NCBI RefSeq assembly: GCF_950295315.1
Contig: NC_080171.1
Location: 97,888,445-97,952,444 of the forward strand
Length of the DNA: 64,000 nucleotides
From: Erinaceus europaeus
Taxonomy: Eukaryota; Chordata; Mammalia; Eulipotyphla; Erinaceidae
Reading direction: 5' to 3'
The position numbers were made by a program, and so were the translations under genes. The notes beneath the pieces are model-generated. The model saw only the letters and a program-made list of their open reading frames with translations. It was not told where the DNA came from and searched no databases. This document shows positions 1 through 10,337 of this stretch, in pieces. Position 1 is the stretch's first letter. Each line of letters starts with the position of its first letter.

Positions 1-404
1 AACAATATAGAAGCAGACTCCCATGTCCAGTGCCCAGAAATGGGCAGAAGGGGCAGGGCAGGATATGGTGTTCTCTGTGGCCTCCCCTTCCCAGTCAATG
101 CCCAGCGTGGCTTCCTCCAGTCAGATCTGGGGCTCTCCCACTGCCTTCAGCAGTTTTGCCTTTGAGTGGGGGCTGCTGCGGGCAGGGGTGCCCTGGCTGG
201 AACTGAATGACCCTGAGAATTGAGGCTAATGTTTGGTCAGGGGAGAAAAGAAAAAAAAAGAGACTAGGTGGGGAGTTGTGTTCTTGGTGTTGGAACTCAT
301 GTCTGATTATAAGTCAGGAAACTGGGAAAGAACTTTCTCATCTTCAGGGCTGGGGATGGAGGAGCCCCCTCAAGTGGTCAGGGAGAATGGTATCTTGGGA
401 AGGA
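1..404. other. Unique sequence, no gene seen
   Basis: I recognise no repeat and no splice-bounded open frame with protein-like composition. Short frames exist on the plus strand but have no recognisable domain. It contains a short A-rich run near 247-260 and ends at the T-rich tail of the next element. Confidence 0.6.
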
Positions 405-954
405 AGACAGTTTTTATTTATTTGTTTGTTTGTGTTTTTATTTATTTATTTTATTTATAAAAAGGAAACATTGACAAAACCATAGGATAAGAGGGGTACA
501 ACTCCACACAATTCCTACCACCAGAACTCCGTATCCCATCCCCTTCCCTGATAGCTTTTCTATTCTTTAACCCTCTGGGAGTATGGACCCAAGGTCATTG
601 TGGGATGCAGAAGGTGGAAGGTCTGGCTTCTGTAATTGCTTCCCCGCTGAACATGGGCGTTGACTGGTCAGTCCATACTCCCAGCCTGTCTCTCTCTTTC
701 CCTAGTAGGGTGGGTCTCTGGGGAAGCGGAACTCCAGGACACATTAGTGGGGTTGTCTGTCTAGGGAAGTCTGGTCGGCATCATCTGGAACCTGGTTGTT
801 GAAAAGAGAGTTAACATACAAAGCCAAACAAATTGTTGACCAATCATGGACCTAAAGGCTGGAATAGTGCAGATGAAGAGTTGGGGGGTCCTCCATTTTA
901 TAGATAGCTAGAAGAAATATTTTAGTTATATTCCAAAGGGCCTGTGGTTATACT
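405..954 (-). mobile_element. L1u fragment (younger 3' end), minus strand
   Basis: On the minus strand this ends in an A-rich tail (T-rich 405-460 here). Next to it is the 3' signature AACATTGACAAAACCATAGG, then GGGTACAACTCCACACAATT. The body around 540-950 is shared with copies at 5.3, 7.1, 45.6, 49.0, 50.1 and 54.7 kb. It is 5'-truncated at about 954, where SINE-A begins. The frame at 605-802 is an antisense translation of this repeat, not a gene. Confidence 0.85.
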
Positions 955-1312
955 AGTTTTTTTTTTTTTGCCTCCAGGATTACCGCTGGCGCTCAGTGCC
1001 TGCACTACAAATTCACTGGTCCTGGTGGCCATTTTCCCCATTTTGTTGCCTTGTAGTTACCCCTTGTTATTGTTGGTATTATTATTGTTGTCATTGCTGT
1101 TGTTGTTGTTGGATAGGACAGAGAGAAATCTAGAGAGGAGGGGAAGACAGAGTGGGGGAGAGAAAGACAGACACCTGCAGACCTGCTTTACCACTTGTGA
1201 AGCGATTCTTCTGCAGGTGGGGAGCCAGAGGGGCTTGAACTGGGATCCTTACGCCAGTCCTTGTGCTTTGCGCCATGTGCACCTTGACCTGCTGCGATAC
1301 CGCCTGACCTCC
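955..1312 (-). mobile_element. SINE-A with long tail, minus strand
   Basis: The T-run at 957-969 is the A tail. It is followed by the tail segment GCTGGCGCTCAGTGCCTGC, a GTT-rich stretch, the GA-rich body, GACCTGCTTTACCACTTGTG, and the tRNA-like head ending near 1312. The B-box equivalent GGCTTGAACTGGGATCC lies near 1229-1245. The long frame at 944-1453 is a translation of this SINE plus flank. Confidence 0.88.
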
Positions 1313-1394
1313 TTAATTGCTGATTTTACAAAATTATTGCAAGGTGAATATTTTCCTTTTCTTCTCTCTCTTTTCAAAGAAATACCTATTCTAT

Positions 1395-1513
1395 ATATAT
1401 ATAAATTTAATTTGTTTTTACCACTTCTGGCTTGTGGTGGTACAGGGTACTGAACCTGGGGCATGAGAATCTCTTTGCATAACCATTATGCTGCCTATCC
1501 CCCACCCCAAATA
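1395..1513 (-). mobile_element. SINE-C, minus strand
   Basis: It contains TTCTGGCTTGTGGTGG, GTACTGAACCTGGGGCATG and TCTCTTTGCATAACCATTAT, which together are the minus-strand form of the short SINE-C. A TATATATA run precedes it. Confidence 0.8.
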
Positions 1514-1514
1514 A

Positions 1515-1612
1515 ATCTTTTAATGTTTTATTAATTTATGTATTGGATAGAGAGAAATTACAAGGAAAAGGGGAGGGGACAGAGAAAGATACCTGCAACA
1601 CTGCTTTACAAT
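1515..1612 (-). mobile_element. SINE-B fragment (3' half), minus strand
   Basis: It shows TTAATTTATGTATTGGATAG, the GA-rich body and ACCTGCAACACTGCTTTAC, then stops abruptly. The tRNA-like head is missing. Confidence 0.75.
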
Positions 1613-4600
1613 AGGCCAGGGCAGAAGGGAGGCTCTTATTGTCCCCACTCTAATACATGAGGGGACTGAGGGTCAGAATGGTATAGAACCCAGAATGAAT
1701 GACCCCTTTCTCTCCAAACCTTTCTATTTCCCCAACTCAGGCACTGAGTAGGCATTCACCAGAGACTTCTGATTGGCTCCTTATCTGGGAGGGCAAGGGG
1801 CAAAGGCCACAAGTTCAGGGCCAGTTGGCGTCCAGCCCCAGGAGTAGACATCCCCTCAGAGAACCTCTGGCGCCAGCTCCAGCTGGCAGACTGTGTGAAT
1901 GATGGCAAAGTGTTATTAACAAAGGCATTGATTTTTTCCTATCTCTGCTTTATGCATTTTATTAGCCAAACACTTTACCGTGTAACCACTCAGCACCACA
2001 CTGGCTGACGATGAATCTGAAATGCTGGGGCATGTAAAAGGGAATTGACCACATTGCTTATGCGCCAACAACAAAAATAACAGGCGAAAGTGTAATAAAA
2101 TAAATAACACCCGGCAACGTCCATAAAAAAATATGACCCAGGGGATCAGGGAGTTTCCTGGGCTGTGAAGTAGCTCCATGAAGGGTTGAAGCTCAGGGAT
2201 GATGACAATTTCAGTCTCTACTGACTTGGCCTATTCCAAACCTCCCTCATGCTGGCTGTGGGCTTTGGCCAAATCAGACGGAGCAGGCCACTCCTAGCTG
2301 AATCCTTCTGCATTTGGGTTAGGGCAGAAGATGCGGACCAGGTGGTTAGTAGTCAGAGCCCCCAGAGTCAGAGACTGGTCCCTTCATAACCTCAAGCCAT
2401 AATAGCTTATATACAGCTGCTAGAGCCATGGTGTTTGTTTATTACCAGAGAACAAAAGCCTGCATGGCTTTCTAGGCCTTCAGTCAGCTGGGTTGGAGGC
2501 AAGGGGGTGGCGGCTAGATGACCTCCTTGTCTACAGAACTGGTGGGCTGGACTTGGTCATCAGGGTCCTCGGTTTCCATGATCCTAAACAGGTCCCCTAA
2601 ATCCTTGCTAATGACTGCTCTTAGTCACATCAACACCTCAGGAGCAGGAGCCAAAGACAGGTAGGTCCTGAATCTATGTATGGATTCCTTCATTTCTCCT
2701 GGCTCTAAATTGTGTGACAGCTGCTGTGATGGCGTGTGTGTGTATGTGTAGAGGGTGGAGGTGGGGGGTAGGAATCCTCTCATGGGAACCCCCCAGAGTG
2801 GAGATGTTGCTCACTATTATGGATCAGGGTAGACTTCCTTCTGACAAAGACTGACAACCTGGTACAGTCTGGGAGGACACCTCCCTCACCACACAGGACA
2901 CAGGTCCTGGCTACCTTGTTAGCTTCAGGGAATGCTGGTCCTGAATATAGGAAATGTCCAGTGGAGGGGGGACCCTGATCCAGGAGCACCTCCTGTGCTC
3001 AGTTCAGTTCTGTGGGGGTGCTTTGTGTCCCGTCATCTCTTTTATCTCATGTAGTCAGGTGTCAGAGCATGGAAGCCCCTTTTGCCAGGGAGGTGGTGGG
3101 TTTGGGTTCTGGCTGGGTCTTTCTCTTTCTCTGTGAGTGGATTTCAGTGAAAGGACATTGAAAGGGAGCATTCTGGGCTCTACCTTCTGAGTTGGCTGTC
3201 AGTTCCAGGAATTCTCACTTTAACATTAAATTTTCCAGGAGGGAAATATGAAAAGTCCAGAGAATTCAGGCAAAAGCTTTAAGAAGTACAACCTTAAAGG
3301 CTCCCAGGTTAGTAGCTTTGTGACTCTCCACTTCTCAGAAGGTGCAGGGGGCAGCTGGAGATTCCCTCTTCTCCTGATGCTGCTCTGGCTGGAGACTGGT
3401 AACTATGTAGGTGCTATCTTTGTACAGATGTTCTTGAGATCCTCACCCCCTCTTCTGGTGCCTGATGTCATCTGGGACCTGATTAGGGTCCATCAGCCCT
3501 GAGAGGAGAGGATGTAGGGGTCCCAGGTTGCCAGGCTAGCTTTGCGGGTGGGGCAGGAACTCCTGGCTGAACTGGGAACACAGTTCAATCTTTATTGATG
3601 AGCGGTAATGCAGTGCAATCTATCTAATCTCTATTCATTAGAAAATCCTGTCCTTTATATCTTCTGAGGCAGAAGTGTTAGGTTGGAAGAGAAAGTACAT
3701 AGGATAGGGGTTGGGGAGAAGGAAAAAGCGCATGCTTGGAAGTATCAAGCTTGCATCTAACCAGTGGGGATTAAACCAATGCCCTGTAGGCAGGGCGGGT
3801 CTCAGGTAAAGCAGTGATTATGTAAATAGACCACAGTGTTAAGCAATGCAAGCGAACCTAACATGATGATCAAAACACAAGGGGTCTTAGAAGCAGAATT
3901 AGAAGCAGACCAACACCAGGTTTTTACCAATGGGGACTTGAATTCACAGCCTATGGATTGCTTGGCCTCTTTAAGCCTTGTTTGCATAATGGGGAGAAAG
4001 GCCCATCCTTCAAAGGTCTGTGCAAGGACCTTGCATGCAGGGATCTTTTTGAGCCAATGACTTCCCTCCTCAGAGGGAGGCCCAAGACTTTGAGATAATT
4101 CTGGGAGGATACTGGAGAATGTCTATACAGGTTTGAACCTGCACTTTCTTGATACCAGACTCAACATTCTCAAGTCCAATTGTCTCTAGTTTGGGAGCCA
4201 GCAACGGATAAGGTAAGTCTAGGCTTTGCTCTTCGTGGCTTCCAGTTCTGTGGTGGAGATAGAATTTACTCTAAAACATTTAAAAACCATGTTAACTATG
4301 AAGTGGGAGGCAGAGAGGCTGTGGAAGCCCAGGAGAGACTCCTGACCAAATCTTGTAGTTGATGGTGGTTAGAAAAAGCTTCCTAGAGAAAGAAGCATTG
4401 CAGGTAAGACTTTTAAGATGAGGCAGGTTTTCTTAAGGAACAAAGTGTGTAGAGAGTATTAAGACTGAAGATACAGGCACGAACACCTGGAAGTGAGAGT
4501 TTGGGGGAATGTTCCGTGGCTTGAGATAAAGTGGTGAGGGAGTTGCTACAAATCAGGGAGGAGGACTGTTGGGGCCATGGCATGCAGGGTCACAGACCCT

Positions 4601-4641
4601 CAGAGCCTTGGAGCCATATTGCATGATTTGGCCTTTCTGTG
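1613..4641. other. Repeat-poor 3-kb stretch, no gene seen
   Basis: No hedgehog SINE or L1 copy is visible, which is unusual for this window. About 1635-1700 resembles a decayed minus-strand MIR (TGTCCCCACTCTAATACATGAGGGGACTGAGG in pieces). A short GT/TG run lies at 2735-2755. Short open frames at 1916-2179 (minus), 2780-2989 (minus) and 3248-3502 (plus) have no domain I recognise and no convincing splice context. I do not call them genes. Confidence 0.5.
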
Positions 4642-4924
4642 TTTTTTTTTTTAATTTTTAAAATTTCTTTATTGGAGGATTAATGGTTTACAGTTGACAG
4701 CAAAACACAATAGTTTGCACATGCACAACATTTCCCACTTTTCCACATAACAATTCAACTCCCACTAGGTCTTCCTCTGCCATCATGTTCTAGGACCTGA
4801 CCCCCCCACCCCACCCCAGTGTCTTTTCCTTTGGTGCAATACACCAACTCCAGTCCAAGTTCTGCTTAGTGTCTTCCCTTCTGATCTTGTTTTTCATCTT
4901 CTTTCTATGAGTGAGATCATCTCT
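4642..4924 (-). mobile_element. L1 3' end (short 3' UTR type), minus strand
   Basis: Read on the minus strand, the end of ORF2 (GAATAAGAGATGATCTCACT) is followed by a 3' UTR. The UTR has TTGCACCAAAGGAAAAGACA, a G-rich track (C-run at 4801-4818), and AACTATTGTGTTTTGCTGTC, closing with CTCCAATAAAGAAATTT. It is 5'-truncated. Confidence 0.88.
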
Positions 4925-5045
4925 TATTCATCCCACTTTAAATATGGGAAACCAAGATCAGAAAAAGTAGAGAGACTCATCCAGGTCCCGCAGCTGGTAG
5001 AAAGCAAGTCTACTGTCACCCACAGGTCGCTTTGCTCTGCCTCCA
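4925..5045 (-). repeat. MIR relic, minus strand
   Basis: CATCCCACTTTAAATATGGG, AGAGACTCATCCAGGTCCCG and AGCTGGTAGAAAGCAAG follow the antisense MIR core order (gaggaaactgagg...cttgcccaaggtca...gagccaggatt). It is diverged, as expected for this age class. Confidence 0.6.
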
Positions 5046-5269
5046 CAGGTAGACTGTCATCCATGAAGCCATGCTACTACCTGGGCAAGTCCTAGATGTT
5101 TATAGGTAGAGAAAGGGCACAGATCCAACTCCGGAGAAGTAGGCAGAACAGCAAAGCATGACCCTCAACACTGTGAAGATGCCAAGTCTGGCAAGTCTAT
5201 TTTTTCTTCTGCCTCCCTGGATCTACAGGTGCCATTCACCTGGACACCTGCATCAAGAATTATGTATGT

Positions 5270-6316
5270 AAAATAGGTAGAGCTTCCAATAGCACAGCTA
5301 TATACAAGATACTGGATACTGTCCAGCAAACCATAACAAAGGGACTTTTCAAAGTTAACCCAATTAACAAATAATGTGATGATAATATTAACTATCAATT
5401 GTCTTTTTGAACCCTAAGACAGCAGGAACCTCACATCTTCACTATAGAGCCCCTACTTCCCCCAGTCCTGGAACCCTTGGATAGGGCCCACTTTCCCATA
5501 TGCATCTCCCAATCCAAACCAAATAATATTGCATCCGCCGATCACAACCTAACCAAAGCAACGATTGTCACCTCAACATGCTTCAACTCAGACTGTATCC
5601 AGAGACTTCACGTGTGGAATGACAACCCTTCAACTTCATTACTCGGGTGAGACCTTTCCTTTTATAGTACACTCTAATTTCATCTCAGGTAGTTCACTTT
5701 CTAACAAAGTCCCATAACCTAGATATACACCAGTTTCTGTGAGAGAGAGCTTATGTGCACACGTATCCATAAACTACTGCAAAATATATACCTGAAAGCA
5801 GAAGTACACTAGAGTTTGCAGTGAGTACCTCCCTAACACTTCCTCTCCACTATTCCAAGCTTGGGATCCATGATTGCTCAACAAATTGTTTGGCTTCATA
5901 TGTTAACTCTCTTTTCTTTTCAATCACCAGGTTCCAGATGCCACCAGGATGCTGGCTAGGCTTCCCTGGATTGAAGACCCCACCAATGTGTCCTGGAGCT
6001 CAGCTTCCCCAGAGACACACCTTACTAGGGAAAGAGAGGGGCAGACTGGGAGTATGGACCGACCAGTCAACGCCCATGTTCAGTGGGGAAGCAATTACAG
6101 AAGCCAGACCTTCTACCTTCTGCAACCCTCAATGACCCTGGGTCCATGCTCCCAGAGGGCTAGAGAATGGGAAAGCTACCATGGGAGGGGGTGGGTTATG
6201 GGGATTGGGTGGTGGGAATTGTGTGGAGTTGTACCCCTCCTACCTTATGTTTTTGTTCATTAATCCTTTCTTAAATAAAAAATTAAAAAAAAAACAAAAA
6301 AAAAATAGGTAGAGCT
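5270..6316 (+). mobile_element. L1u (1.0 kb, younger 3' end) with perfect TSD
   Basis: A 15-bp perfect target-site duplication, AAAATAGGTAGAGCT, lies at 5270-5284 and 6302-6316. The element between ends in AATAAAAAATTAAAAAAAAA and is 5'-truncated. The body is shared with 55.0-56.8 kb plus and 7.1-8.1 kb minus. Frames at 5821-6135 and 5949-6263 are translations of the repeat. A similar 90-residue frame recurs in other copies, but I cannot say that it is used. Confidence 0.93.
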
Positions 6317-6392
6317 GTGTGATGCAGTCCTTGCACATGCTCTTCCTGGGACATTTTTGCTGAGGTGCTCTTACTGAAGTGTACACTCTTCC

Positions 6393-6582
6393 TATTACAT
6401 TTCGTGTTTTTTGTTTTTTTTTGTTTTTTGACACCAGCAGACCTGCTTCACTGCCTGTGAAGCGACTCCCCTGCAGGTGGGGAGCTGGGGGCTCGAACCG
6501 GGATCCTTATGCCGGTCCTTGTGCTTTGCTCCATGTGTGATTAACTACTGTGCTACTGCCCGACTCTCCCTTATTACATTTC
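6393..6582 (-). mobile_element. SINE-A lacking its body, minus strand, with TSD
   Basis: The 11-bp TSD TATTACATTTC lies at 6393-6403 and 6572-6582. Between them are a T-rich tail, ACACCAGCAGACCTGCTTCA, GAAGCGACTCCCCTGCAGG, the B-box complement GGGCTCGAACCGGGATCC and the head to CCCGACTC. The CT-rich middle of the SINE is absent, so the RNA was internally shortened or primed inside. Confidence 0.88.
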
Positions 6583-7087
6583 TGATTAAAACCGCCTCCT
6601 CAGAGAAACCTTGCCTCCACCTGTGCTTCCCCTCCCCCCAATCATTCACTTCTGAAATGATAGTTGGATAGAATAATAGGTGGATGGATTGATATCTGCA
6701 TTAATATAATACAGCATAATATGCTGCACACACACACGTACAAGATATAATATAAAATAACTCTATTGTGTTATTTTCTAGAACAGAAGGCCATACAAGT
6801 GGGGACTTTGTTTTGTTCCCACTATAATCAAAGCTCCTGAAATAGTGTCTGTCACTTATCAGGCTCACAATAATTTATTTATTCAGTGAATAAAGGAACA
6901 ATCCAGCCTGCACTTGATCGTCATTATTTACTCCTCCTGGCTCTCTCTGAACTGGACTTTCCTTAATCATCCAATGCAGTACACTTTGCTCACCACCTCT
7001 TCTGCTCCAGAGGGCACAAGATTTGGGAGATTTGGTCTTTCTATGAATCCTATGTCCCATCCAGAACAGACTCACTAGTCTTTCACT
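6583..7087. other. Unique sequence with an L2/MIR-like relic
   Basis: About 6780-6905 (CCTGAAATAGTGTCTGTCAC then TTTATTTATTCAGTGAATAA) follows the usual order of an L2 3' end on the plus strand. The rest is AT-rich unique sequence with a short CA run near 6727-6738. No gene is seen. Confidence 0.45.
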
Positions 7088-8425
7088 GTTTTTTTTTTTC
7101 CTTTAAAAAAATTTTTTTTTATTTATTTAAAAATGGAGACATTAACAAAACCGTAGGATAGGAGGGGTACAACTCCACCACCAGATCTCCATATCCCATC
7201 CCCTCCCCTGATAGCTTTCCTATTCTTTATCCCTCTGGGAGTATAGACCCAAGGTCATTGTGGGTTGTAGAAGGTGGAAGGTCTGGCTTCTGTAATTGCT
7301 TCCCTGATGAACATGGGCATTGACTGGTCGATCCATACTCCCAGTCTGCCTCTCTCTTTCCCTGGTAGGGTGGGTCTCTGGGGAAATGGAGCTCCAGGAC
7401 ACATTGGTGGGGTCTTCAGTCCAGGGAAGTCTGGTCGGCATCATGCTGGCATCTGGAACCTGGTGGCTGAAAAGAGAGTTAACATACAAAGCCAAACAAA
7501 TTGTTGAACAATTATGGACCTAAAGGCTGGAATAGTGCTGATGAAGTGTTGGGGGGGGGGTACTCACTGCAGACTATTGTGTACTTTTGCTTTCAGGTAT
7601 ATATTTTGCCCTAATTTATGGACACATGTGAACATATGCTCTATCTCATGGGACCTGGTGTATATCTAGGTTTTGAGACTTTGTTAGAAAGTGAACCATC
7701 TGGAATGGAATTAGAGAATACTATGAAAGGAAAGGTCTCACCTGAGTAATGAAGCTGAAGCGTTGTCATTCCACATATGAAGTCTCCAGACACAGTCTGA
7801 AGTGAAGCATGCTGAGGTGGCATGATGATTAGGTGGCATGGTTGATTAGGTTGGGATCGGCAGATGCAATATTATTTGGTATGAATTGACAGAAGCATGC
7901 AGGAAAGTGTGCCCCACCCTACGGTCCCAGGACTGGGGGAAATATAGGCTCTATAGTGGAAATGTGAGGTTTCTGCTGTCTTAGGGTTCAAGAAGACAAT
8001 GGATAGTTATTGTTATCATCACATTGTTTGGTAATTGGGTTAGCTTTGAAAAGTCCCTTTGTTAGGACTTGCTGTATAATACCCAGCATCTTATATATAG
8101 CGGTGCCACCGGTTGCTTCTGTTCTCCCTGGTCTAGGCTTTTGAGAGAGTCAACATATCAAAGACTCAGCCTATGTATTCAAAAGACTCAGTCTTTGCTT
8201 TAAAAAGTTTGAGACATACCATCAATTTTCCTCTCTCATATTAATTAACTAGTGATTTATATGACTACACTTTAATAGGAGTGTACATAAACACCATTCC
8301 CACCACCAAAAGACTGTGTCCCATCCCACCCACCCACCTCCATCCCCCCGCCACCACAGGAAGCCAAATGTCCCCCCTCACCCTCACCCTCAAGGTTTTT
8401 TCTTTGGTGCCCTAGTTTTTATTTT
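7088..8425 (-). mobile_element. L1u (1.3 kb), minus strand
   Basis: The T-rich tail at 7088-7130 is followed by the younger 3' end (ACATTAACAAAACCGTAGG) and the body through about 8110. The 5' region (AAAGACTCAGTCTTTGC) and GGTGGCGGGGGGATGG-type sequence (C-rich 8325-8355 here) follow. It abuts an L1 3' end at about 8426. It matches 54725-56764 collinearly but lacks about 0.6 kb of the middle part. The 91-residue minus-strand frame at 7220-7495 belongs to it. Confidence 0.87.
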
Positions 8426-8529
8426 TCCTATTTAAAAAAATTTCTTTATTGAGTGGTTAATGTTTTACAGTTGACAGTAAATACAATAGTTTGTACATGC
8501 TTAACATTTCCCAATTTTCCACATAATAC
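8312..8529. repeat. 218-bp direct repeat, left copy
   Basis: This block matches 10120-10337 base for base except for one C/T difference (CCCCCCTCACC here, CCCCCTTCACC there), with no indel. It contains the 5' end of L1u and the 3' end of a short-type L1. Its right edge (ATAATAC) is joined to the retroviral LTR region, whereas the right copy continues into L1. Confidence 0.95.
8426..8529 (-). mobile_element. L1 3' end, left part, interrupted by ERV
   Basis: The minus-strand L1 3' end has CTCAATAAAGAAATTTTTTT and CAACTGTAAAACATTAAC as its tail-proximal signature. It is cut at 8529 by ERV sequence. The same L1 3' end appears uninterrupted at 10233-10460. Confidence 0.85.
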
Positions 8530-9134
8530 TTTCGGGGTGTCTCTCTCCTTCTCCGGCAGGGTGTCCTTCAGGGGAAAGGTAACGGGCTGGTTCTTTCTCG
8601 CTCACGACAGGGGTGACACGAAGTAAAAGACACCAGGGGACTCTTAGCGTGAATCTAGAATCTGAGTCCTTGAGTCCCAGAATCCTAGAGTCCGTTTATT
8701 AGCAAAATTGACATGAGTTAAATAGAAAAGCAATGGAGGTAATTATTGTTGAAATATGACAGAAATTACAGGTTTCTTAACAGTCAGCATGCCCCCAAGG
8801 TAGGGGGCTGGTATGACAGGAATTGATGAGATACAAAACAATTATTTTCCATGACACAAGCAACTTAATTATCCAAAGGTATTTGAGAGAAGCATAGGGG
8901 TTAAACCCGTAGGGTGAGACAGAAAGAAGATGAATATCAAAAGGCCATATAGTTTGGAATTCCTCTTGTCTGGGGTCTGAGGTGTGTGATGAAGTGTGTG
9001 ATAAGGTGTGTTCTTCTGTGATCAGAAGGTGACTTTGAATGAGTGAATCTGCGGCCATGTGGCCTGCAGTTAATGGAGGGAAGTACTGTGGTATCTGTGG
9101 GCCTGAGAGTCAAGAAGGAAAGAACCAAGTGTGA
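8530..9134 (-). mobile_element. Retroviral LTR-like region (3' LTR), minus strand
   Basis: It lies directly downstream (minus sense) of env and of a polypurine tract, so it is in 3' LTR position, about 600 bp long. A polyadenylation signal AATAAA (minus) is at 8695-8700 and a TATA-like TATTTAA at 8718-8724. The outer edge next to 8529 does not show the canonical TG/CA terminus, so the LTR end may be eroded or may be a recombination joint. No second LTR is in the window. Confidence 0.65.
8695..8700 (-). promoter_or_regulatory. LTR polyadenylation signal
   Basis: AATAAA on the minus strand (TTTATT in plus), inside the LTR-like region and about 165 bp from its outer edge. Confidence 0.5.
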
Positions 9135-9135
9135 G

Positions 9136-9146
9136 TTTCCCCCCTT
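9136..9146 (-). promoter_or_regulatory. Retroviral polypurine tract
   Basis: On the minus strand this reads AAGGGGGGAAA. It lies between the env stop and the LTR-like region, exactly where plus-strand DNA synthesis is primed in retroviruses. Confidence 0.7.
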
Positions 9147-9291
9147 ATGCTCACCTCAGTTGAGAGAGACTTACCAAGAGGTTATCTTCTCAGACCTCCA
9201 TCCAAAGATGGGGGTGGTTCTCCCTAAGCTCTATCAGGCTTACACATGTTCCCAACATCTCCTCCTAATTTCTTTAATTAATGAACTGTGT

Positions 9292-10119
9292 TTATGGATC
9301 AATGTCAGTTAGAGCATTTCTTTCCTCTAAAGGAATACGAGTGTAAGGGTGAACTGAGACTCTCTGTACTGTAACATTAATTATGTCATGTATGCGTTTC
9401 TTGAGGAATTGAATGAGGCAAGGAATAATCAGCGATAGAGCTACCATAGCTAGCAAAGGGCCTAGGAGAGGTAGAAGCCAAGCAGTTAAAGGAGAAGAGA
9501 ACCAGGAGTTAGTATTGAAAGGGGAAAAGGAATTCTTAATATCATGGCTAAGTTTGTGCAAGGTATCAACATTCTGTTCTACAAATCCAATTTCATTTAC
9601 AAAAAAACAACATTCTTCCTGCAATGCCAGGCAAAGACCACCCCGTTCTGCATATATTAAGTCCAAACCATGACGGTTGTGGAGTACCACCTTGGCAAGG
9701 GAGTTTATCTGTCTCTGGAGAGACTCCAAGCTGTCAGAGGTAAAGTCAACGGACTGTTGGAGCTGATTTTCAATGCGTCCAGCAGCATAGAGAGATTTTC
9801 CCAAAGCTCCAGCAGCAATTCCAAGGGAAGCGGTTCATCCGATTCCAACAATCAGAGGGAGAAAAACTGCACGTCTGGTCCTCCGGTGGGTAGCCATCGC
9901 CAGCTGATGAAATTTTTCTTCTTCATAGAGGGTCAGCTGTGGAACAAGAGAAACTAGGAGGCAAGGACCAGGTAGAGAAGAATTGACACGAAAATATAGG
10001 GTGGTGTTGCACCAAAACACAAACAGAGAAGGTGCATACACACTAGAAGTCAAGGTGAGGTTCCTTGAACATCGAGGAACACTGGGGGTAAAAGAAGAGG
10101 TCAATAAACATGTAAGAAT
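9292..10119 (-). pseudogene. env: Endogenous retrovirus env, C-terminal part, broken
   Basis: Minus-strand remnant of a gammaretrovirus/type-D-like envelope. One reading frame covers the end of the surface subunit (three N-glycosylation sites at NLT, NTT and NSS), a furin-type RRTRR site (about 9871-9885), a hydrophobic fusion peptide and the transmembrane subunit. Counting from 9804, the latter has a heptad-rich stretch (residues 11-40), an immunosuppressive-type segment (41-57), a CX6CC motif (C58, C65, C66), a membrane helix (about 109-133) and a tail, ending at 9292. Breaks: an in-frame TGA at 9835-9837 inside the fusion peptide, and loss of all upstream env, pol and gag at 10119. The frame then runs by chance into L1 sequence, where an ATG occurs at 10137. 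It cannot make a whole envelope. There is no evidence here that the TM part is expressed. Confidence 0.92.
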
Positions 10120-10337
10120 GACTGTGTCCCATCCCACCCACCCACCTCCATCCCCCCGCCACCACAGGAAGCCAAATGTCCCCCTTCACCCTCACCCTCA
10201 AGGTTTTTTCTTTGGTGCCCTAGTTTTTATTTTTCCTATTTAAAAAAATTTCTTTATTGAGTGGTTAATGTTTTACAGTTGACAGTAAATACAATAGTTT
10301 GTACATGCTTAACATTTCCCAATTTTCCACATAATAC
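10120..10337. repeat. 218-bp direct repeat, right copy
   Basis: Right partner of 8312-8529, 1808 bp away, with one mismatch. Its left edge is joined to the middle of env. Its right edge continues smoothly into L1 3' UTR (AACTCCCACTAGGTCC), so this copy looks like the pre-insertion (empty) junction. Confidence 0.95.

Noticed and set aside
605..802. Recurring MQKVEGLASVIASP-like peptide at several sites
   Set aside because: Antisense translation of L1u. Kept only as a low-interest finding because both strands stay open.
9413..9957. Plus-strand frames opposite env
   Set aside because: Shadows of the minus-strand env frame.
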